From: Neoceratodus forsteri
Lineage: Eukaryota; Chordata; Ceratodontiformes; Ceratodontidae
Direction: 5' to 3'
DNA: 64,000 bases
NCBI GenBank assembly: GCA_016271365.2
Contig: CM057456.1
Span: 1,398,193,001-1,398,257,000, forward strand
The translations under genes were made by a program, and so were the position numbers. Shown in pieces: positions 36,169-45,594 of this stretch. Every line of letters begins with the position of its first letter. Position 1 is the stretch's first letter. A model generated the notes under the pieces. It searched no databases and was not told the origin of the DNA. It saw only the letters and a list, made by a program, of their open reading frames with translations.

Positions 36169-36454
36169 AGAATGTTTTTAATCACGATTTTAAACTCACA
36201 TGCCCACTGAAAATGAACCCAGACTGTACTCTCCATATCGGGACCTGGTAACCATGACAACTGACGTCATACTCAAGAGACAGCGCCAGACTCTACGCTG
36301 GTAACCATGACAACTGATGTCAGGACACAGGAAACAAATTGGTAAGCCCTGATTTATTAAGATATATTGTACATCTTTAGTGTTCCTGTCAGAATGGGAG
36401 TGAATTGTCGCCATAGTGTAATCCGATCGGTATGACTTGTCGCAGGAGCGTACA

Positions 36455-36502
36455 GTCGGGAGCGAAATGTCGTGGAGCGAAATCGCGGGAGCGATCTGTC
36501 AT
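36455..36502 (-). repeat. MULE right TIR
   Basis: Inverse copy of the left TIR, ending '...gcgatctgtcat'. Additional 'gacaattcactccc'-like words on the minus strand at 36.39-36.45 kb extend the inverted homology inward. Confidence 0.8.
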
Positions 36503-36506
36503 GCTC

Positions 36507-37800
36507 CCCACGCCTTCAGGTGACCAAAACTCACCCTCCACCACTCCCCAATTTCACCACCTGCTGCCCCTGCCATCATGGGGGGGAGCACTACCCATGG
36601 GAGGCAACCAGGAGGGGAGATCAAAGTGCACTTCCTCGCTTCTTTGTCGGGTGGCGAGGGTGCAGCTCGGGGCTTCCTGGCTTTGCGGCCAGGGGAGGTG
36701 GGCCGCAGTCATCTGGCCGGAATGGGTGGCCATTTTTTCCTGTTTTGTCCCCCTGCCCTTTTAGGTCACATGCCGCAGCATCCTCATTTCTTGCACGTGT
36801 GGCATATGGTCACTCGCGCCACAAAGTGCAATGTTGAACCCAATCTCGAGGACCCACCAAAGGGTGATGCTTTCTTAACTCCCCTTCCCCTGGGAGGAGA
36901 GCATCTGAAGGACACTCTTGGGCCCTCCCTGCCAGCCTCCACTCCTGACATCCCAGGCTTGGGTGTGAACCTCTATTGCCAGCATGCCAGGTGATCCCCT
37001 ATTGCCCGGCTCCATGAGGATGGCAACTCTGCCAATTTTTAGTATTTGAACACCAACTTTTTAACATGGCCTTTTGTGCACCCCACCTCATGAACTATAT
37101 GATTCTCATCACGTAACTCCTGCCCAAAAGGTGTTTTCATGGTCACTTAGCAACATTATCTTTCTGGTGGGATTTCTGAAATGACAGTTATATTATTCAT
37201 GAGATGGGGTCATTAATAGGCAAATTTTAAAATTTGGTGTCAAAATAGGTAAACATGACAAAGTTATGTCTGTTCATCACAATTTCGCTAATCACACATG
37301 TAACTGTGGAATTTTTAAATATTTTGACTCCAAATTTACAACAGAGCATTCTTATTATTCCACCTCATGTAGATCAAACCTGTAATTTTTCAAATCCTGG
37401 CCAAAATGTTTTTTTCACACCTGTGGCATGCAATGGCATTGTACTTGTGCAAAATTGTATTTTGGTGACTATTTCAACATTCTCTGCACTGGGTACCTGA
37501 GTTGGGGTGACACCATGGCTATGCTAACAATTTCATCACTGTTGTTCTAAACATTGAAGCGCAAGTCCCGGAGGGCCCTGTGCTTCCACAGCTACATACA
37601 TATATGCATGTATTGGGGATGGGAGTGCAGGGTCCACAGACAAATAAGGATATGATTATACTATCTCAAAAAGTAAGGACATTCATTGCAAAAAAAAGTC
37701 ATTAATGCATCAGTTAGGATTATTACTAAAGTAACAAAAGCAGGGAAATGGGGTGTTAGGGTTTCCAACTCTAGCACCCCACCCCAATCTCCCCTCCTGC
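36507..37800. other. Unassigned stretch
   Basis: 36.52-37.02 kb is GC-rich with several overlapping open frames (up to 138 codons) but no domain I recognise. 37.02-37.80 kb is AT-rich without features. Confidence 0.3.
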
Positions 37801-37803
37801 TAC

Positions 37804-37880
37804 CTTTTCTGGCAGTTATACATGTATGGGGAAATGATATATGTGATATCACCCCCATACATGTATAACTGCCAGCAAAG
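37804..37880. repeat. 77-nt near-perfect hairpin
   Basis: The arms 'cttttctggcagttatacat' onward and its reverse complement pair over about 33 bp (one mismatch near the base, 21 uninterrupted pairs, short G-run). A 2-nt bulge is followed by six further pairs and a 5-nt 'atgtg' loop. Size and shape fall in the range of microRNA precursors and of very short MITEs. No TIR or target duplication was seen. Transcription is unknown. Confidence 0.75.
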
Positions 37881-38264
37881 ATAACTTTAATACATTTAGA
37901 AAGCCCCCCCCCACCGATCCTATTCCGATCCTATTGCTTACTATATAAAGCACCTGCAGCTCCGACCCATACCTAACGTCATCAACAAGCTGATTTCTGG
38001 GGCAGGGTTGCAGCGCTGAGACAGCCGCTCGGCTCATACATGGAAGTTACTAGCCGGGCATTGTAAATTAAAATTTAAGTATTCTCACAAAACAATTTGC
38101 AGCACACTTTTATTTAACTAATTGGGCAGGCAACTTCTGAATAAGTTACCTGCCTGAATCATGTCACTAGCTCTTTAAAGGTCTCTATGTATCAGTGTCG
38201 CAGGCAGGTTTTGTGTCAATGTGCAGGCATGTTGAAGGCAGGTGGGGGGCTGGGTAGAAGCCTA

Positions 38265-38392
38265 GAACATTATTTATTTATTTATTGAAGTGTTTCACCA
38301 GGAAAGGCACAGTGAGTAACAAGCATCCTGGGGAAGGGGAGTAGGAGTTACAAACATATTAACATTTATCATTTCATCATACATATAGAACA
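38265..38392 (-). repeat. LINE-like 3' tail upstream of the pentamer array
   Basis: 'tatttatttattgaagtgtttcaccagg' is nearly the same as 46905-46935 ('tatttattgaaatgtttcaccagg'). On the minus strand this reads as the AATAAA-rich 3' end of a LINE. Only the tail is identifiable. Confidence 0.5.
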
Positions 38393-38483
38393 CATAACAT
38401 AACATAACATAACATAACATAACATAACATAACATAACATAACATAACATAACATAACATAACATAACATAACATAACATAAC
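38393..38483. repeat. Pentamer satellite (ACATA)n, left part
   Basis: About 18 uniform copies of acata/taaca run up to the hAT insertion at 38484 and continue beyond it at 41048. The long minus-strand open frame here is an artefact of the repeat. Confidence 0.95.
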
Positions 38484-38609
38484 TAGGCTTAGCAGTTTGC
38501 GATTAATATCGATTTCCGTCGATTTACATCGAGAAGCGCTATTTGTCAATTTCGACGAAACTCTGTTTTCGTCGATCTCTATCGAAATGCTATTACTTCG
38601 TGCATCACT

Positions 38610-38793
38610 TGAAAATGTTCTGATTAAAATTATAAAGCCTGGTGATTTTGATTGTAAACTGCCCTGCCTCTCATAACTTTACTTTAGCTTGTGATTCCCT
38701 ATTCCGAATTACAAGCTAAAGTAAAGTACTGAGAGAAAGGGCAATTTACGATCTAAATCACCAGGCAATTAAACTTTAATCAGAACGTTTTCA
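38610..38793. repeat. Long inverted repeat inside the hAT 5' region
   Basis: Two arms of about 88 bp, separated by a few bases near 'ccctatt', are reverse complements at roughly 85% identity. Left-arm words 'gttctgattaaa', 'gcctggtgattt' and 'actttactttagcttgt' reappear inverted on the right. It lies between the left TIR and the transposase start, so it is either a nested MITE or part of the element's 5' region. Confidence 0.75.
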
Positions 38794-38985
38794 CTGCAAA
38801 ACTCTTAGACATATGGCTGAATCCCATCTAAAGCACCAGGCAATGATGTATTTAATTCCATTAACACCTAATTACTAGTTGCTGCATAGTTCTGTGGTTT
38901 TCCGTGCCCTCTGAGCTGATAATAAAATAAATAAAGTGTTTTAATCAGACCTCAGATTTGAGATCAAGCAACACATCCAAACAGC

Positions 38986-40808
38986 ATGGGTCAAAAGAAA
39001 ATGTGCAGGCAGTATTGCTCTGAATTCCCTGAACTGGAATTAAAATTGTCAAAAGACTGGTGATGGGGACAGTACTGACATTTTACGATGCAAGATTTGT
39101 AAAACTGAAGTATCTGGTCAGGCAAATCGCATTTCTGAGCATTTTAACAGCAAGACACACCTGAGGCTAAAGCAAAGTCTGGACATTATCTCACAGCCGT
39201 CAATGGAATCATTTATGGGGCGCATGAAGCAGAAAAAAGAAGAAGCTGCCGACTTCCCACATGATCTTGTTAGGGCTTTGTGTTTTGAAGCAATTCCGAT
39301 GAACGCAGCCCAGGGCTCCAGCTATCTAATGTGTGTTCTAAGAAAATATGCACCAGCTGGGAGAACATGTCCAAAAAGACGTCGGCTGGAGGAGAAATAT
39401 ATTCCAGAGGTATTCATGCATCACAAAGCAAGAATAAATGAGCTGCTATCTGGTGAGCAATTCTCTATTGTTGTTGATGAAACACCTGAGTTGGCAGGTC
39501 TACCTGCTATTAATGTTCTGGGAGTTTTTTACTCATCTAAAAATAGATCCATAAACTGTCTGCTACTGAAATCAACAGTTGTTATGCAGTGCAGTGCTGG
39601 TGTAATCTCTAACTTACTCCATGACATGATGAGAGACTATTGCTTGTCTTGGTCTGATTGTGTCTCAATAAACACTGATTCAGCAATGAACATGCAGAGA
39701 ATGGTTAAAGACCTTAGAGACATTTACCCACATTTGCTGCACATACCCTGCATCGCACATTTATTGCACGTAGCTATTGACTATGCTATTAAAACAGACA
39801 AATTTTGTGATGTTAATGAAATTGTGGTACATTTTCCAGCTCTATTTAAGAGTGCTAATAAACCGAGGAGAGCGTTTTTTAAAGTGTGTGCAAACAATGG
39901 TGTTCCACTAACCAGTACGAAACTCCCCCCCAGCGTTGTCCCTTGTCGTTGGTTTTCCTGTTTAGAAGCAGCACAGTACATTCATGCGCATTGGGATAGT
40001 GTGTGTGACTTTTTAATTAATGAGGAGGTAGAGCCTCAGTCTAAAAAAGCCTCCAAATTATAGAGACTTGTGACGGATGATTCCAGTCAAAGAGATCTTT
40101 ACTGCAAGCTTACATTTTTGTGCAGTTTTCTAGGAAAAATCCATGTTATATATGTACAGATGGAAACCAAAGCACCACTAATTCACAAAATTGACAGACT
40201 ACTAAACTTCGATCTGAGTGTGGTTAGCGATGTCAAAAGTTCACTAAAAGATGTTGATTTAAAGTCAATGGGATCCAAACGACAGTCCCTGTCTGCAGCA
40301 ATGCATTCTTTCTCAAGAAATTTTCATTCAAAGCTAAGTGCAACACTTGCATGAAATGTGCCTGAAGGACTTTATGGTTCTGGGTCATTGTTTGACAATT
40401 TCAGGATGTTTGATCCCTTTATAAAAAAAACAGCTCTCTGCTGTTGTCTCTAAATATGTTTCCATAAGCAACACCTTCCACTGCAAAAAAGAAGACTTTG
40501 AGCTGGACTTTAGTTTATATATGAAACTTGAGGTTCCTTCAGACCGCATGATCTCTCCAATGGAGTACTGGGAGAGTGAGATGCTAAACCTACCTGTACT
40601 TTCCAATGTTGCGTTGTGGGCACTGGCTATGCCAGTTACATCTACTGCTGTAGAGCGTTCGTTTAGTCTGTACAGAAAAGTTCAAGATAAACTCTGAATG
40701 CGCCTTTCAGAGGAGAGACTGGGGATGCTAAACATTTTGGACCACAACAAGGATATAACAGGAAGTTTTGATCCATTTAGCGAGACAGATAAAAAATTCC
40801 ACAACTGA
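38986..40808 (+). pseudogene. hAT transposase (BED finger + hATC), inactivated
   Basis: The BED zinc finger is recognisable before 39180 ('RCKICKTEVSGQANRI', then 'HFNSKTHLRLKQ') but is broken by stops near 39061-39090. The catalytic core is open over 39203-40063: 'FSIVVDETPELAG' (first Asp), 'CVSINTDSAMNMQRM' and 'HIPCIAHLLHVAIDYA' (Cys/His signature). A single TAG at 40061-40063 is followed by the same frame to 40352. The hATC dimerisation region has 'PVTSTAVERSFSLYRKVQDKL', TGA at 40695, then 'MRLSEERLGMLNI'. The last codon is followed by TGA 40806-40808. Frame is otherwise largely kept, so decay is recent to moderate. Confidence 0.87.
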
Positions 40809-41047
40809 ATCCAGCACAGATTTGCACTTGGGGGGGGAGCATGTGGTATTGTCTTTGTATAACTCTGTGTGTCTCCGTATGTTGTAGTGTCTCTGTGTAT
40901 GTTGTAGTGTCTTTGTATAACTCTATGTGTCTCCGTATGTTTTTTTACCATAAAGATCGATTTTAATCGAAATAAAGACCTTAAAATAAACATCGATTTT
41001 AGCCGTCGAAATTTGTTAAAAACAAAAATCGAAAACTGCCAAGCCTA

Positions 41048-41096
41048 AACGTAACATAACGTAACGTAACGTAACGTAACGTAACATAACATAACA
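41048..41096. repeat. Pentamer satellite, right part, mostly (ACGTA)n
   Basis: Continuation of the array beyond the hAT. Here most units read acgta rather than acata, reverting to acata in the last three. Confidence 0.9.
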
Positions 41097-41917
41097 TGAT
41101 TTCCCTTTAAATGCTAAGGAATTAACAGATATGTGCAGAGAACCACACTGCATTAGGAAGAAAGGAGAAGTGTACCAAACTTATTGACAGTCATCTAAGC
41201 ATACATACACACTTAGAAAACACATTACATGAACATACATATGAACTTAACATTTACAGTGCTTAAGTCGATTAGCTAAATAAACATGTGCTGCAATTAT
41301 TTTTGTGCTAATACTTAAGAAATTACCATGAATCACAAGGCATAGGTGGTAAAAGGGATAACTGCTGAGGCACTGATGAAAAAGGGCTATTATTCAATGG
41401 GCAAGGAAACATATACAAAATACTGCACTCTGATTGGCTGGCTGGAACCTTTTCAGTGTTGTAAATCGTATGATATACAATGGGAAAAGGTACCAGCTGC
41501 CAGTCAGCCACATCAAGAACTGCCCCTGAAATCACTCCAACCATGAGCCTCCCAAAAACACAAATGGACAAGCCAGTAAATGGTGATTGTGGCTCACTGC
41601 TGACTAGAGGAATGCCTGACCCTCCATTACTGCTGCACCCACCACCGTCCTGCCCTCCCTACTCCCCGCAAGATCATTACCTGCCAGCCGACACCTTAGA
41701 AAACAGAAAAAAATCACTTCCCAACTAAGCAGCACAGTACAGACCTGCAGAGTGTAGCATCGACTAGCTTTAGAAGCCTGAGGCTTCTCGATGGCTCAAT
41801 GTGCCAGGAGCATGTCCATCGATGAGCATTTTCTGTTGACGAGCATTTCCAGTCCCACTGCTGGTCCCTGGCTCTCTGCTCACTCATTACCTGTGATCTG
41901 TTTTGCCCTCTGGTGAG

Positions 41918-41958
<41 letters not shown>

Positions 41959-42169
41959 GTACAGCAACAGCCTCCCTCAAATCCCTGTTCTGCTTCCAAC
42001 TCGGCAGCTATGGCAACAGCCCTAACAACCTAGCACAACCCTAGCAACCAAGGACTTTTTTTTTTTGCTGTGTAGTAACAAATATAATAAAATACAATTA
42101 AAACATGCACACACAAAATTTTATTTTATTTTTTTTGTATCTCACAAAAAAGGGGATCCTTGTATAATC
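41097..42169. other. Unassigned; contains (CT)n
   Basis: No coding similarity. An uninterrupted (CT)n microsatellite spans about 41920-41955. Confidence 0.35.
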
Positions 42170-42315
42170 GCAATATACCATTCCAGGATGTGGGTTAGTG
42201 CTAGGATTTACAATGCCTGGTCTGTTTTGCTCACTCAGCCTGCGGCCTGCTGAACAAAAAGCATGCTAGGCATTGTAAATCCTAGCACAGCCCACACCCT
42301 GGAGTGGTATATTGC
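42170..42315. repeat. Palindromic MITE-like element, copy 2
   Basis: Arms 42170-42218 and 42268-42315 are reverse complements over about 48 bp with around four mismatches ('gcaatatacca.tccagg' at both ends, 'gctaggatttacaatgcct' innermost). Pairing continues weakly into the loop. Same lead-in and layout as 17806-17952. Confidence 0.75.
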
Positions 42316-43080
42316 TTAAATCTACAACAAAAGGGTTGCTAGATAAAAGCCGCAAACAGAACACTAACAAAGAGAGCTCCAACTCTGAGCTCGATGAGGC
42401 TTCCATGCTGCGAGTCTGTTAAACCGTTGCAAGTACTGTCTGCAGGAGTGCACCCAACACTCAGGAAATATAACCTGAGGATAATAAAACTGCATGTTGT
42501 GTGCATGAGTGATAGCCAAAACTACACCGACTTTGCCTCTTTGAAGTAATGTTACTGTTCACACACAATTATGTAAAACTAATGATTGAGCCTATCACAA
42601 TTCATGCGTACATGATTTTGGGCATAACTTTCATTATTTTGCATCACCCACACCCCAATGCTCACATCAATGACACAAGGGTATTCAGGGTTAGAGGTTC
42701 ACGTCACACCAACTCATGTTAAGCAGACTATCATAAAACTGTTGGTTTGTCAAACAGATCTTTTTTGTATACTCAAGAATTATCCTGGAAAACAGTAGTC
42801 ACATTGTCTGAAATTAAATACTGCATCTTAAGCATCCACACAGTGAACAGCCTGTCTGATTTCCATGCTGCCCTTAATTAAAATAAAGGCCAAGAAATAC
42901 AAATTGTTACTGAGTGAATAAAAGTATGTGTATCGTCTTTCTTTATTTGTAATAAAGTGTTCATGTTTGCCTGTTTTAAATGACAGTGTGTGTGTTTTTT
43001 TTTCTTATTTTGAAATGTCTAAGTTAACTGAATTTGCCAATATGGCAGATACTGGAGCCGATGTACTTTCTTTCGTATTT
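42316..43080. other. Unassigned stretch
   Basis: AT-rich, no recognised coding or repeat content on either strand. Confidence 0.3.
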
Positions 43081-43738
43081 CATAGAAACATAGAATTTGA
43101 TGTCAGATAAGGACCACTTGGCCCACTTAGTCTGCCCATTTTCCTACCTAACAGATAAGCTGCAGATCCTAATTAACCAACAGCTTACTTCCTCCTACCC
43201 CCCACTAGGACTGCCTTATGTCTGTCCCATGCATTCTTGAATTCCCCCACTGTTCTTGACTCCACAACCTCCTCAGGGAGGCTGTTCCATGCATCCACAA
43301 CCCTCTCTGTGAAAAAATACTTCCTCACATTACCTCTGAGCCGTCCCCCCTCTATCTTCAAATTGTGCCCCCCTTGTTCTTGCACATCTCTTCTTCTGAA
43401 AGGTGCCATGCTCTTGGACTTTGTTGATTCCCTTGAGGTACTTGAAAGTTTCTATCATGCCCTCTCCCTCCTTTCCTCAAGGGTATACATATTAAGCTCC
43501 TTTAGTCTTTCTTCGTATGCCTTCTGGTGCAGACCCTGCACCATTTTGGTTGCCCTCATCTGGACAGCCTCCATGCTGTCTATGTCTTTGCGGAGATGGG
43601 GTCTCCAGAACTGCACACAGTACTCCAGATGGGGTCTCACCAACTGTCTGTACAGAGGGATAACAACTTCCTGTTTTCTACTATTGATGCCTCTCCTTAT
43701 GCATCCCAATATCCCCCCAGCCTTCCTTCAAGCTTGAG
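43081..43738 (-). pseudogene. CR1 3' end with RT C-terminus
   Basis: Begins with the CR1 terminus 'catagaaacatagaatttga', then, on the minus strand, the C-terminal coding part. 43455-43709 has '[20 protein letters not shown]' and 'AYEERLKELNMYTLEE'; 43185-43409 has 'GGRLRGNVRKYFFTERVVDAWN' and 'LPEEVVESRTVGEFKNAWD'. The endonuclease and catalytic RT are absent: a 5'-truncated copy cut off at about 43738. The surviving frames are well preserved, suggesting a younger copy than that at 3.4 kb. Confidence 0.88.
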
Positions 43739-44416
43739 GAAGTGAGCGAGACAGGTTGCTTGATTTGCTTGTTTGTGCTTTGGCGTTGTCTTGACAAGCA
43801 CACTGACACACTGAGAGATACATCCCCAGCTGTCAGACGATTCAGACCAAAGGAAGTGAATGAGGAGTTGTGTTTTTTTATCAATTACAGTAGTGTATTT
43901 AATATGCACTTCTGCCTTATTTCACTACTGATAAACTTAAATAAAGCACTGAAAAGCATTTTAAATGTATTTAATTTTTAATATCTGTGTTTATTTCCAG
44001 TATCTATATTTTCTGGTTCTTGATGGGTTTATCAGTGTTTAAACAAGTAGCACATCACGTTGCAGTCAGAAGTAATCTTTTTTATTTTGTTATTTAAATT
44101 TACATCACATTCTATTACTGACACATAGAGTGTCATCTAAACGTATCCAATGCAGTTTACCACCCCCAACAAAAACAGAGGCAATACTCAATTTATTTTA
44201 ATCCTCAAAAAAAGAAAACACTTACATATATGAACTCTATCCTCCCCCCACCTATCCACACACCTTTATAACAGACTTTCAGTGCTATGACAGAGTTATA
44301 CTGAAAAATGAGAAATTACCATCTGCTGTACCTGTAAACTACCTGACAAGACGTTTCTACCAAAAGATTCAACCCCTCCAACTGCTATTCAACAGACACA
44401 AATTTATTCTCTCCCT

Positions 44417-44453
<37 letters not shown>

Positions 44454-44825
44454 GACAGGTAACATGAGCATGATAGCTTAGTTAATGTCCCACAGCACAA
44501 CAACATAAGCAAGCAGGCAGCACAGAGTTTATTGATACTCTAACTTTATTAAACCTCATTTTGTTTACTCAAAAAACTGACTGTTTGAATGTATGTGTTT
44601 CAAGATCCTAAGTACAATATCTGGCATAGTTCCTGGTGCTCTAATTGAAAATTGCTTCTCATTATTTGCATTGCATTAACACATGTTAACTTTGCTTAGT
44701 TGTAAGCTATCTAGATATTTTATAGTCTTGTTTTCATAAAATTTTTATGAATATTATTAGGTACTGTGTAAAAAAATAGAGACAACGCAGATAATTGATG
44801 ATTGAATACTGCAATTATTCCCCAA
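43739..44825. other. Unassigned; contains (CT)n
   Basis: No coding similarity. A (CT)n tract lies at about 44409-44453. Confidence 0.35.
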
Positions 44826-45036
44826 TTGGGAGGCAGTATAGTGCAGTGGTTTAAAGATCTGAGCTGCAAAATCTGGAGACTTGGGTTTGCATCCCACAGC
44901 CCCCACTTGCATACTATGTGACTCTGAGCAAGTCATTTAACTTCAGTGTGCTTCCAGGTTGCACCTGTAAACAAGCTTTCAGCTTAGTGTGTCTCACCTG
45001 GTTAAACAATTGGGGAAAAAAAATTATAAACAGGTG
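44826..45036 (+). repeat. CORE-SINE of MIR type
   Basis: The tRNA-like head 'gcagtatagtgcagtggttt' (A box region) and 'gggtttgcatccc' (B box) are followed by the CORE segment 'tatgtgactctgagcaagtc' and 'atttaactt'. This is the order and spacing of MIR/CORE SINEs. The 3' part ends in an A-rich tail near 45015-45030. Confidence 0.75.
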
Positions 45037-45180
45037 ACCCTCCAAAAAAAAAAGGAATGTATGCTAGGACATCATCATTAACAACATAAACAACCATATC
45101 TAATATTGTGATACAAGCATAAAAAATGACATTTATTTGCTCAGTTCATACTAAAATACACCAGATTATTGGTTAGTTTT

Positions 45181-45198
45181 GTGTGTGTGTGTGTGTGT

Positions 45199-45251
<53 letters not shown>
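45181..45251. repeat. (GT)n microsatellite
   Basis: About 35 GT units with a single interruption. A minus-strand 97-codon open frame over it is spurious. Confidence 0.95.
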
Positions 45252-45253
<2 letters not shown>

Positions 45254-45594
45254 ACAGACAGAAGCAATTTTTCATTACAGCGATTGCAATTAGTATGAAA
45301 TATTTCACATACATATGTTGGCTATCATATATACTCAAAGTATAGATGCATACTGTCACTTGAGATTTCATGTTTGAGCTCCCAGTCAGAGGAAGTAATG
45401 AATGTCCACTGCAGGTTAACTTATAACTGTACAATGTCTTTTATCAGAGTTCGGTATCCGGACATGATGAAGAGACACAGGATCCTGTATCACTATCTTC
45501 CCATACGCAGTATTTGAACCCTGCTGCTGAAATGTAGTTGATTACAGGGACGTTCATCTGGATGTGATTGCTGAAAAGTATTTAAGCAGTATTT

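Larger units (their letters stand above)
34474..36506 (+). mobile_element. Mutator-like (MULE) DNA transposon with long TIRs
   Basis: A compact 2.0-kb element with one transposase gene between long terminal inverted repeats. The outer 48 bp of each TIR (34476-34523 and 36455-36502) agree at 41 positions, and weaker pairing with repeated 'gacaa.tc.ctcccg' words extends to about 110 bp inward. Flanking 15-bp words 'cccactccttcgggt' (34459-34473) and 'cccacgccttcaggt' (36507-36521) match at 13 positions and could be a 9-11 bp target duplication plus chance extension. Intact ends around a nearly open gene suggest a relatively young arrival. Confidence 0.82.
38484..41047 (+). mobile_element. Complete hAT transposon in a pentamer satellite
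   Basis: The ends TAGGCTTAGCAGTTTGCGATT and the reverse complement of the right end (TAGGCTTGGCAGTTTTCGATT) match at 19 of 21 positions. The flanks are 'aacataac' and 'aacgtaac', an 8-bp duplication with one difference, although the target is itself repetitive. The size (2.56 kb), one transposase gene and many TCGA-centred subterminal motifs fit an autonomous hAT. Confidence 0.88.

Noticed and set aside
36432..36994. GC-rich open frames of 110-138 codons
   Set aside because: Three overlapping frames are open at once and none resembles a known domain; the first begins within the MULE TIR.
38295..38549. 84-codon minus-strand frame with repeated Met-Leu-Cys-Tyr-Val
   Set aside because: Translation of the pentamer satellite; no independent coding evidence.
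38393..41096. CRISPR-like array in the pentamer repeat
   Set aside because: Uniform 5-bp satellite without spacers, in a eukaryotic context.
44829..44905. tRNA gene on the plus strand
   Set aside because: Head of a CORE/MIR-type SINE, with the CORE segment directly following.
45141..45434. 97-codon minus-strand frame rich in Thr-His repeats
   Set aside because: Produced by the (GT)n microsatellite.
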